The position numbers and the translations under genes are program-made. From contig CAJUHR010000011.1 of assembly GCA_910586255.1 (NCBI GenBank), positions 90,669-101,981 on the forward strand: a stretch of 11,313 nucleotides of DNA, given 5' to 3'. Below the pieces are notes generated by a model. The model was not told where the DNA came from, made no database searches, and worked only from the letters and a program-made list of their open reading frames with translations. Of the stretch, positions 1-7,100 are shown piece by piece (the first letter of the stretch is position 1; every line of letters begins with the position of its first letter). Source of the stretch: an uncultured Lachnospiraceae bacterium. Lineage in GTDB: Bacteria; Bacillota; Clostridia; Lachnospirales; Lachnospiraceae.

Positions 1-56
1 TGCCCTGCTTCCTCCGGCTTCTGCTGTCTTTCTGCCGGCCTCTGCCCTGCTTCCTT
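1..56 (-). repeat. 42-bp (14-residue) tandem repeat in the signal peptidase tail
   Basis: The 13-base string TGCCCTGCTTCCT occurs at 1-13 and again at 43-55, a 42-base offset that keeps frame. In protein terms the unit is close to EAGQRPAERQQKPE and restarts at the window edge, so more copies may lie beyond it. The tail is Gln/Glu/Arg/Pro rich and follows the last membrane segment. Confidence 0.6.
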
Positions 57-548
57 TGGCTCTTTCATGGCCTCGTCCTTTGCCATCTTGTCAACGGCCA
101 TTCCTGCCAGCAGGATAAGCACCATGGCAGCCACCGCCACCGGCTGCCGTCCTGCCGCCACAAAGTATCCGGCATAAGGGATACAAAAAGGAGTTGCCTT
201 TCCCTCCACGTTGGCATAAGCTATCATCCCCGGATCCGGGCTTCCATTGGCATCCCCCTCTGTTTTAAATGTTCTCTCCGCCTCATACTTTTCCACCACC
301 CGGTGGGTGATCCGCACATTTGCATCTTCCCCGTGGAAGGTGATGGGATCTCCCACCCGGATCTCCTCAAAGGATACCTGCTTGTAGTAAATAATGCTTC
401 CCACTCTGTAAGCGGGCTCCATACTTCCGCTGAGAACAATCACCGGATGAAAGCCCAGCGCCAGAGGCGCCGCGATGGCCAGATAAGTGGCTATACAGAC
501 ATATACGATCCCGGTGGGAATATTCCATATCTGCTTTATGATTTTCAT
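1..548 (-). CDS. sipW: SipW-type signal peptidase I, 3' end cut by window edge
   Basis: This membrane protease should remove the signal peptides of the four SipW-class matrix proteins encoded just upstream. The ATG at 548 opens MKIIKQIWNIPTG, followed by a hydrophobic N-terminal segment (about residues 12-39). The catalytic box SGSMEP follows, with the nucleophile at Ser42. The bacterial general-base lysine is replaced by histidine in RITHRV (His82), and TEGDAN supplies Asp99, with Asp105 nearby. This Ser-His-Asp arrangement is the ER/SipW subtype. A second membrane segment lies at about residues 138-150 (VAVAAMVLILLAG). It is followed by a charged, presumably cytoplasmic tail with a 14-residue repeat (EAGQRPAERQQKPE). 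At least 182 codons are present and no stop is reached. It starts 18 bp after the preceding stop with only a weak ribosome binding site (GGAAA), so it is probably co-transcribed and modestly translated. Function is confident; the length is unknown. Confidence 0.93.
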   Translation of the reverse strand, partial: MKIIKQIWNIPTGIVYVCIATYLAIAAPLALGFHPVIVLSGSMEPAYRVGSIIYYKQVSFEEIRVGDPITFHGEDANVRITHRVVEKYEAERTFKTEGDANGSPDPGMIAYANVEGKATPFCIPYAGYFVAAGRQPVAVAAMVLILLAGMAVDKMAKDEAMKEPKEAGQRPAERQQKPEEAG

Positions 549-566
549 CTTTCAGGTTTCCGCAGA

Positions 567-1616
567 TTACGGATTCTGAGGCGCATCCGTACTGCCGTCA
601 TTCCCGTCACCGGTGGTCTGAGAGCTTCCGCCGCCGGTCCGAGCGCTATCCATCTGTGACTTTCCCGGCCACCATGCCCATCCCTCGGACTTGGCTGCCT
701 GAGCGTCCTTTGTGTCGGCCTGGACGATCTCCACCTTAATGTCCAGCTCATAGTTGGCGCCCGCATAGCCCATTTTATCTTTGTTCAGCTCATCGGCTTT
801 GTAGGTATAGATCGTTTTATTCAAATACTTCCCTTTGTCTTCCTCTGTCTCAGGGTCCAAAATATTGTCCGGAAGCTTTTCTCCATCCATATCTTGCCAC
901 TTGGAAGGATCAGGACCGGGATATGCCGGCTGATCTGCATCTGTCCCATCAGGCTTTTTATCAAGAACACAATACTTTTTGACCTCCTCATACAGTCCCA
1001 TATCCGTATCCGCGCAGAGCTGTACGTATTCTAAAAGATTTTCCGTTGTCTCATTTGATTTTAACGGAGAGGTGTAATAGTAATATTCGTCCTGCAGATA
1101 CCAGCTTTCCCCTGTAGAATCAGGATCCGTGGTCAGATTGTTAAATCCCTTAAAGACAACCGAGCCGTCTCCTGTCACCTGACCGTCATCCTTATTATTA
1201 TTTGTCTTTGTCTGGTGGTTTCCCGCTATTGGCACTTCTTCATCCTTCACAGTGGTCTTTTCTGTGGGGTTGAACCTGCCGCTTTCGGAGGTTATTGCGC
1301 TTTCCGTTTCGCCCTTACGGTTGTTTCCTATGGGAAGAAGCACACCCTCCCCGCTCTTCCACCGCTCCGTAAACTTTATCCGCACCCACACGTCACCTTC
1401 GCCGGTATTTTTAGCATTGACCACCTTATCCACCTTAGCGCCCGGCTTCCAGTCCTTTCCTTCACTGGGATTGAACTTCTCTATGGTATAACTGTCATAC
1501 CAGGTAGTGTCAAAAGGATTGGAGAAGGTCTGGGCAGTGGTGTAGTAGGCAAAGGATCCGCCTGCCACCGCAATCGCCGCAATCCCCGCCAATGCGTAAA
1601 TCTTCAGGTTCTTCAT
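567..1616 (-). CDS. BsaA-like SipW-dependent biofilm matrix protein (349 aa)
   Basis: This is a secreted protein, probably a structural subunit of an extracellular fibre or biofilm matrix. Its signal peptide is of the SipW-cognate type: MKNLK, a hydrophobic core, then AGGSFA-YYT, with predicted cleavage after Ala23. The mature core carries the family pattern IEKFNPSEG (45-53), WKPG (56-59), AKNTG (68-72) and VWVRIKF (76-82), then a DEYYYYTSPL strand (176-185) and the C-terminal strand YELDIKVEIVQAD (289-301). It shares DTDMG (203-207) and an EGW motif (311-313) with the 358-residue protein, which marks the two as a subclass. It has two cysteines (201 and 216) that could pair. The end is a Gly/Ser/Thr/Asp-rich tail with no LPXTG or membrane anchor. 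Translation starts from AAAGGAG seven bases before the ATG. Family assignment is confident; its exact role as major or minor subunit is not. Confidence 0.87.
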   Translation of the reverse strand: MKNLKIYALAGIAAIAVAGGSFAYYTTAQTFSNPFDTTWYDSYTIEKFNPSEGKDWKPGAKVDKVVNAKNTGEGDVWVRIKFTERWKSGEGVLLPIGNNRKGETESAITSESGRFNPTEKTTVKDEEVPIAGNHQTKTNNNKDDGQVTGDGSVVFKGFNNLTTDPDSTGESWYLQDEYYYYTSPLKSNETTENLLEYVQLCADTDMGLYEEVKKYCVLDKKPDGTDADQPAYPGPDPSKWQDMDGEKLPDNILDPETEEDKGKYLNKTIYTYKADELNKDKMGYAGANYELDIKVEIVQADTKDAQAAKSEGWAWWPGKSQMDSARTGGGSSQTTGDGNDGSTDAPQNP

Positions 1617-1654
1617 AACAATCTCCTTTACAAAAATATTTTTCTCCTGTTTTG

Positions 1655-2731
1655 TTAATTGCCTGCTGCGATTGTCTCTCCCGGTCCTTCATTTCCTGTC
1701 CCGGTTGTCTCCTCCGGTCCTTCATTTCCTGCTCCGGTTGTCTCTCCCGGTCCTTCATTTCCTGCCCCGGTTGTCTCCTCCGGTCCTTCATTTCCGTCTC
1801 CGCCAGTCTCTCCCGGTTCTTCGTTTCCGCCCACGCCGGGCTCCTTCGGGCTCTCGCTGCTTTCCTCATTTTTCAGGCTCTCCGGCTCCAGCCCCCAGCC
1901 TTCCACGATTGTCTTGTCATAATTGTCACCGAAAATCTGCTCCACAGCCTTATCCGTTGCCTGCACGCTCTCAATGGTAATCCGAAGAACATAGCCTGCA
2001 TCGCTGTAGCCCAGCTTTTCCTGTTTGCCGTCCTCCCCTGCCACCGGCTTGGTAACTGCCGTGGTAAAGGTAGATGCATTGGGCGGGGTTGCCATGGCTG
2101 CTCCCGGCATCTGCAGATCTCCCAGAGGCTTCCATAACAAACTCATGTTGTCCGGATTCACCTCCGGCATCTCCTCCTCTTCCGTATAATAGAACTGAGT
2201 TCTCACCATACCCATGTCCGTATCCTTATCCAGGGTTACGCTGTCCAGGAAAATTCCCGTCTCTTTCTCCGGCTCTAAGGAAAACAGATAATAATAATAC
2301 CCGTCCGGCTGCAGCTCACTCCACTTTCCCTTACTTTCATCAGAAAATTTCTTATGAACCACGGACTTATCCTTGTCTGTCTCTCCGTCATACTGGTCTT
2401 CCTGCCAGACCGTCATGGTGTCTGTGGAATTTAAGGTCTTATCCAAAACCTCCTTGCCATCCTTGCTTCGGCTCCACATATCCTCAAACTTTACCCTTAC
2501 CACCACATTCCGGCTTCCCGTGTTGGTCACATAGATATCCTTGTTAATCTCTGCTCCCGGCTGCCAGTTTTCGCCCTCCTTGGGCTTAAAATCCTCCACA
2601 ACCACTGTGCCGTATTTGGCAGTGTCAAACTGGTTGTCAATGGAATCCGTCTGGGTAAAATATGCGAATGTTCCCCCAACCAACGCCACGGCAGCCACGC
2701 CCAGGAACGCCAATCCCTTTTTGCTCTTCAT
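1655..2731 (-). CDS. BsaA-like SipW-dependent matrix protein with C-terminal 11-aa repeats (358 aa)
   Basis: A secreted matrix or fibre subunit of the same family as its neighbours. The SipW-type signal peptide is MKSKK, a hydrophobic core, then GGTFA-YFTQ, with predicted cleavage after Ala23. The core shows VEDFKPKEG (45-53), WQPG (56-59), VTNTG (68-72), VVVRVKF (76-82), DGYYYYLFSLEP (143-154), DTDMG (170-174) and YVLRITIESVQATDKAV (247-263). After EGWGLEPE (277-284) comes a hydrophilic tail ending in five 11-residue repeats. It has no cysteine, no LPXTG and no C-terminal membrane segment. The ATG at 2731 is preceded by AGGA seven bases upstream and by a promoter about 40 bp away, so this gene can head its own transcript with the 349-residue protein and the peptidase. 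It lies 38 bp before the next gene. It may be the main structural subunit, which is an inference from the promoter and repeats only. Confidence 0.88.
   Translation of the reverse strand: MKSKKGLAFLGVAAVALVGGTFAYFTQTDSIDNQFDTAKYGTVVVEDFKPKEGENWQPGAEINKDIYVTNTGSRNVVVRVKFEDMWSRSKDGKEVLDKTLNSTDTMTVWQEDQYDGETDKDKSVVHKKFSDESKGKWSELQPDGYYYYLFSLEPEKETGIFLDSVTLDKDTDMGMVRTQFYYTEEEEMPEVNPDNMSLLWKPLGDLQMPGAAMATPPNASTFTTAVTKPVAGEDGKQEKLGYSDAGYVLRITIESVQATDKAVEQIFGDNYDKTIVEGWGLEPESLKNEESSESPKEPGVGGNEEPGETGGDGNEGPEETTGAGNEGPGETTGAGNEGPEETTGTGNEGPGETIAAGN
1658..1828 (-). repeat. Five 33-bp (11-residue) tandem repeats plus a partial unit
   Basis: Five units of the form GNEGPxETTGA run from residue 302 to the C-terminus of the 358-residue matrix protein, ending in a partial GN. 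Units alternate between Gly and Glu at position 6 (PG, PE, PG, PE, PG), which gives a 66-bp higher-order period. The first unit is the most diverged (GNEEPGETGGD). The nucleotide identity between inner copies is high, so copy number is likely to vary by slippage or recombination. Confidence 0.93.
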
Positions 2732-2767
2732 ACCTTTTTCCTGCCTTTCTTAACATCCTCTCAAGTG

Positions 2768-2797
2768 CTTATACTCGTGAGCATACTTATTTGTCAA
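2768..2797 (-). promoter_or_regulatory. Internal sigma-A-type promoter upstream of the 358-aa matrix gene
   Basis: On the minus strand there is a perfect -35 TTGACA (2797-2792), an 18-base spacer, and a -10 of TATAAG (2773-2768). Transcription would begin near 2761, leaving a leader of about 30 nt before the ATG at 2731. This is the best promoter match in the window and would serve the 358- and 349-residue proteins plus the peptidase. It sits in the longest gap between the downstream genes. Confidence 0.65.
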
Positions 2798-2812
2798 ACG
2801 GTTGGGCTCACG
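2770..2812. promoter_or_regulatory. Dyad elements overlapping the internal promoter (candidate operator)
   Basis: Two symmetric patterns overlap the promoter. First, 2770-2785 is an imperfect dyad, TAT-n-CTC-nn-GAG-n-ATA, covering the spacer and the first bases of the -10. Second, CGTGAGC at 2776-2782 and its exact complement GCTCACG at 2806-2812 face each other about 30 bp apart centre to centre, bracketing the -35. Spacing near three helical turns suits a dimeric or looping regulator, but no regulator gene is in the window, so this is only a candidate. Confidence 0.4.
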
Positions 2813-2888
2813 GGTACAAAAGCTGTTTCTTACGACCACATTCTGCTTTTAGGCTTATGCAGACCAGAACCCCGGCCCGTATAAACGG

Positions 2889-3539
2889 TTACTGCCAGGT
2901 GACGGTTCCGTTCTTCCCAATAGCCGCCGTCACCTGTCCCTGCCACTGCTCTGCCACCGCCTTCTCGTCTGCCAGCACGGTCTCTCCCTTGATTGTCAAC
3001 TGGAATTTCTTGTCGGAAAAATCCGAATTTAAGTGTTCGTCATTGGACATATTTGTCTCAAGCTTCACAGATTCCAAAACCTTGGGAGTTTTTTGCCCTC
3101 CCTTAAATACCTTCGTGTAATAGTAATAATCCACGCCTCCGGAGGACTTTTTGACAAAATCCCTGGGACAGGAATCATTGTTCACTTCCACCTTGTCGCC
3201 GTTGTTATCCGTCCAGTAAAGCTTTACCACATCCTTCACGTCCCGATTCCCCGGCACCTGCACTCCATCGGCCCATTTCAGCTCAAAGGAAAACCGCAGC
3301 AGCATATCCTGTTCTTCTGTGTTGGCAAACAGAACCTCCTTGGACTTTTCCTCCCCCGGTACCCAGTGATCCGAGGGATTGTATTTCTCAATCAACCCAA
3401 TGCCCGGCTTCTCCACCTTAAACTCGTTCTGGAACACCTTCTGAACGGCATAGTAGGCAGCGGTGGCGCCGATCACAGTCAGAAACAGCAGACCGAGAAC
3501 AAGCAGGATTTTTGATTTTTTATTGCTCAATTGTTTCAT
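2889..3539 (-). CDS. SipW-dependent matrix-family protein (216 aa)
   Basis: A short secreted member of the BsaA-like family. The N-terminus is MKQLSNKKSKI, a long hydrophobic core, then GATAA-YYAV, with predicted SipW cleavage after Ala28. The core has IEKYNPSDHWVPG (50-62), LFANTEEQ (70-77), LLRFSFELKW (80-89), VDYYYYTKVFKGGQKT (136-151) and FQLTIKGETVLADEKAV (179-195). It ends abruptly in NGTVTWQ, matching the DGTVRWK end of the 201-residue protein, so these two form the short subclass without a C-terminal tail. It has a single cysteine (Cys124, in NDSCPRD). The gene starts 15 bp after the preceding stop behind GAGGAGGAGGGG, a very strong ribosome binding site. It could be a minor, capping or initiating subunit, by analogy with TapA next to TasA; that role is inference. 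Confidence 0.83.
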   Translation of the reverse strand: MKQLSNKKSKILLVLGLLFLTVIGATAAYYAVQKVFQNEFKVEKPGIGLIEKYNPSDHWVPGEEKSKEVLFANTEEQDMLLRFSFELKWADGVQVPGNRDVKDVVKLYWTDNNGDKVEVNNDSCPRDFVKKSSGGVDYYYYTKVFKGGQKTPKVLESVKLETNMSNDEHLNSDFSDKKFQLTIKGETVLADEKAVAEQWQGQVTAAIGKNGTVTWQ

Positions 3540-3554
3540 TTTTCCCCTCCTCCT

Positions 3555-4160
3555 CTACTTCCACCTTACTGTGCCATCCGCATCCACAACCTGCCCGACC
3601 CTTCCAAAAAGCGCCTTCGTTGCATCCGCATTTACCTCATCGCTGTTAAGTGTATTACCACCATCGCTGCACTGGACCACCTCAGCCTTAAAATAGAGGT
3701 AATATTGGGCATCCTTGTACTGCTCATCTGCATTCTCATTGTAAGTTACCTTAGTGAGAACCGGCTGTGTTTTCTCTCCGGGTTTCAATACCTTTTTGTA
3801 ATAATACCAGCCGTCATTCTTTCCATCCCAGTCTTTCCAATTCCAATCCTTTATTGCCACCTCCCGGCCCTGGCTGTCCTTATTGGATAAAATCTGTCCG
3901 TCCGGCAGCTGCCAGTGCTCGGTGTAGCTTACCCGCAGAAACACGGAGGAGGTTCCTGTGTTTTCAAATTGAACTTCTTTGTAATCCCATGGCTCAAATC
4001 TCTCCACCACGGTCACCCCTGTTGTGTGGGACTTCATCTCATTGGTCACACTCAGATCCCACTCCTGCCAGGCGAAGGTAGTTCCGATGGCAGCCGCCGC
4101 CAAAAGGGCGGCTGCCGGAAGAATTGCCTTCACTCTTATTTTTTTTAACCAACCGTTCAC
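3555..4160 (-). CDS. Diverged SipW-dependent matrix-family protein, GTG start (201 aa)
   Basis: A small secreted protein, the most diverged of the four paralogues. The GTG at 4160 is preceded by a perfect AGGAGG with a 7-base spacer, 13 bp after the giant gene's stop, so I prefer it over later starts. The N-terminus is basic (WLKKIRVK), followed by an Ala-rich core and GTTFA-WQEW, with predicted cleavage after Ala30; Trp replaces the usual Tyr. The family pattern VERFEPWDYKEVQFENTG (52-69) is shortened and lacks the W-PG loop. VFLRVSYTEHW (73-83), DGWYYYKKVLKPGEKT (116-131) and YLYFKAEVVQC (154-164) follow, and it ends DGTVRWK. It has one cysteine (164). An A8 run covers codons 5-8. Its place between the giant protein and the fibre subunits suggests an adaptor or cap, which is inference. 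Confidence 0.8.
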   Translation of the reverse strand: MNGWLKKIRVKAILPAAALLAAAAIGTTFAWQEWDLSVTNEMKSHTTGVTVVERFEPWDYKEVQFENTGTSSVFLRVSYTEHWQLPDGQILSNKDSQGREVAIKDWNWKDWDGKNDGWYYYKKVLKPGEKTQPVLTKVTYNENADEQYKDAQYYLYFKAEVVQCSDGGNTLNSDEVNADATKALFGRVGQVVDADGTVRWK

Positions 4161-4173
4161 TGCAATTCCTCCT

Positions 4174-7100
4174 TTACGCTAATCTTCTTTCTTCATCCAA
4201 CTGCTTTACCTTCTCATCCGACTGCTCCGGCACAATGGCTGCCATATCGGCGGCAGGAACGGATCTGCTTCCTGATGACGGGGCCTTTGCCGGGAACCTG
4301 TTCATGGCGCTGGCCTCATCATGGAAATAATTCTTGTGCTCAAAGGTGTTGTGAACCACTACCACAACCACTTCCTCCGGCATTACGGTTACCGTATCCT
4401 TTCCTAAGCTTCCTCCTTTTCGGAAGCTTCCCGGTGCATAGGTAAGGAACGTGCCAGATTTTTCATATTCCTTTGGTACGATCTCATCAATTTTGTAGGT
4501 AGTCCCCTTTTCAGAGGTCAGAACCTCAATGTAACCGCTGTATTTCTTCTCGTCATGAACATTCAACGCAAGATCCGAACCGGCGTGCTTCAATGTCATA
4601 CCGGTCTCCATACCACCTTTTCCCTGCTCCTTAACCGTGATGATAAATTCATCATCCGCCAGCCTGGAAGGCTCAAATCCCAGTACGTTTTTATCGGGAT
4701 TATTCAGATTGTCAATCCACTTGGCAAACCGAATCCTGGCCTTGCGGCTGTACAAACCGGAATCGTGATACCGGGAAGTAAACACCTTGGTGCTGAGCTG
4801 TTTCTTATCAGGCATTGTGATAGATGGAATAAACGTCTTAACCAGCAGTCCCTCGTTTGGAACGGCTATGGCATCGGAATCAATGTTATCCAACATTCCC
4901 ACATTCCGGGGGCTGGCTATATACTCGGTTAAGTCAATAGCCTTTAAGTTGGATGCATTTGCCTCCGCCAAACAGCTCTTGTCAAGAAATACCACCGCAA
5001 AGGTGCCGCCTTCCTTCAAATTGTAGAAGCGGTAGTGTCCCGGAACCTTCTCCGATGCCCCACTGCCCTCCACCGGCGACTGAGCCGTATAAGCTTTCAC
5101 TTCTCCGGTGATCAGATTCATCTGCTGTCCTGTAAGCATTACAGCGTTTTTGCCGTCTGCGGTCCTATAATATTCATAGTCATCCAGATTTTCCGACCCG
5201 GCACTGGCGCCCCCTTTCAGCTTCATCAGCGCCACGGCCACATCATCCAGCGTGTTCTCCCCGTAATCCTGGATTCCGTTCTGGTTGGCATCCCACCATA
5301 CAAGGCCTTCCAACTGACGGCTTACGATATAGCTGTGAGCGTGAGCTCTCATATACTGATCTCTTGTCAGGTGATTTACCACATAGTCGCCCTGCTTTCC
5401 GTTAGGAAGATTTACCGTAACATGCATTTTTAAGGTTTTACCTCCCGGCAGGGTTCCGTATGCCACAACGGCCACAATATTTCCGCCCTCCATTTCATCA
5501 TTTGACGGTTCGGGCAGATTGGTCGCCACATAATTGACGGATTTGGAATTATCCGAGGCAGCCTTCTCCCGGAACTCAAGCTTTATCCAGTCCTTATCCT
5601 CTGCCAGATTGATGGGATTCTCTTTAAAATATTCGCTGTACACACCCCGGTATTTTTCATTGGTGGTGTAATAAAGCTGGAAATTGTCGTGAATCTCTTC
5701 CAGGGCATCCTCGCTTCCATAGCTGAATTCTGTCACCTGGACAGGTCCGGCAAAGCTGGAACCGCTGTGGTCTCCGTTAAAGGGAAGCCCATTGACAATG
5801 TAGCAGTTGGCAATGTCATTGACCGAATTGTTTCCTACATTCATGGTAAAGCCGATGGGCTCTCTCTGATCCACCGCAATCTGATCCGCAACCTGGGAAA
5901 GGCTGATGCTGCTGTCCTTTAAAACGCTGATCCCTACGGTCGAAAGGTTGCCGTTGGCGCTGGCCTTCTGACGTATATCCTCCGTAGTCTCAATGGTAGC
6001 TGTGACTGCCATGGAATCTCCGTCCTTCACATCCAAATCCTCATTGCCTGCAACACCGATCTCACAGGTGAAATAGATCGGATCCAAGGTCGTGGAATCT
6101 ACTGCGCTGAACTCCACGTTGTTCAGGGTCCAGGTCAGTTTATAGGGAACCAGCACACCATCGCCGCGTTCTTTGTATTCAATCACCGGTTCTGTTTGTA
6201 TTCCTCCGGTGATGGTCCCCTGCTCATTCTTCGTCTCATTATAGACGCCTCCCCAGCAGGAGGAGCCGGATATATAATTCAGCGGGAAATAAGGTTCCAT
6301 AACCGGTTTGCCGTCAACATAGATAATGTTGCCTTTTTCATCTGTCTTTGCCTTCTCCGTGGGAAGCTCTGCCTGTATAACCACATTGGTCTTTATTTTA
6401 AGATCCTTGGAATCATCTCCTGTGGACGGTGTAAAGGTCTCCCGCACAATCGATGGATAAAGGACAAAATCTGCATAGCGCTGATTCATGGACAGGTCAA
6501 ACTTCTGTTTCATGCTGCCGTTATTGCTCTTCTGGGCCACCTGAGTATTGATAGCTGACTTGTAGCTCATTACCAGGCAGGAATCTCCCCAGTGATCTCC
6601 TGCCGCGGGATCATCGCCGTATTGATTATTTACATAACGGACCTTCTTATAGGTTCCGATATTGCTGTCTGCCGGCTCTCTCTCCCTCTCTCCCTGTGCG
6701 GTGGCCATCCAGTAGGCCGTAGCAGGATAATCGCGCTTGTCTGTGCCGCCATATGGATTTCCATGATATTTTGTCCCCGGAGCCCATACGGTGCCTGGTG
6801 TCTGATCCGGGTATTTTATATTCGCCCCATGATTCGTCTCTCTTGTGGGGAAGTTCTCTGTCAGCCACTTATTGTACTGTTCATTTGTCACCTCTTCCCG
6901 AGTGCATGTCAGTCCCATATCCTTTATGACAGCATCCGCCACATCATTTTTGTTCCATGCAACCGAATTATGGGTAAGCATATACACATGTCCGGGCTTT
7001 GCAGACGCCTTTACACGCCCCTGTACATGCATATGCAGGTGGTTCATACCGGTCGTAACCACTCCCCGGTTTTCTACCAGAGCTGCCACAGGCACATATC

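Noticed and set aside
1510..1869. Repeat-rich minus-strand frame encoding MKDRERQ-type repeats over the 33-bp array
   Set aside because: It is an alternative frame of the tandem repeat inside the 358-residue gene and lacks a start signal of its own.
2813..2888. Terminator after the 216-residue gene
   Set aside because: Only a 4-bp CCGT/ACGG stem at 2877-2888 is present and no T-run follows, so read-through is expected.
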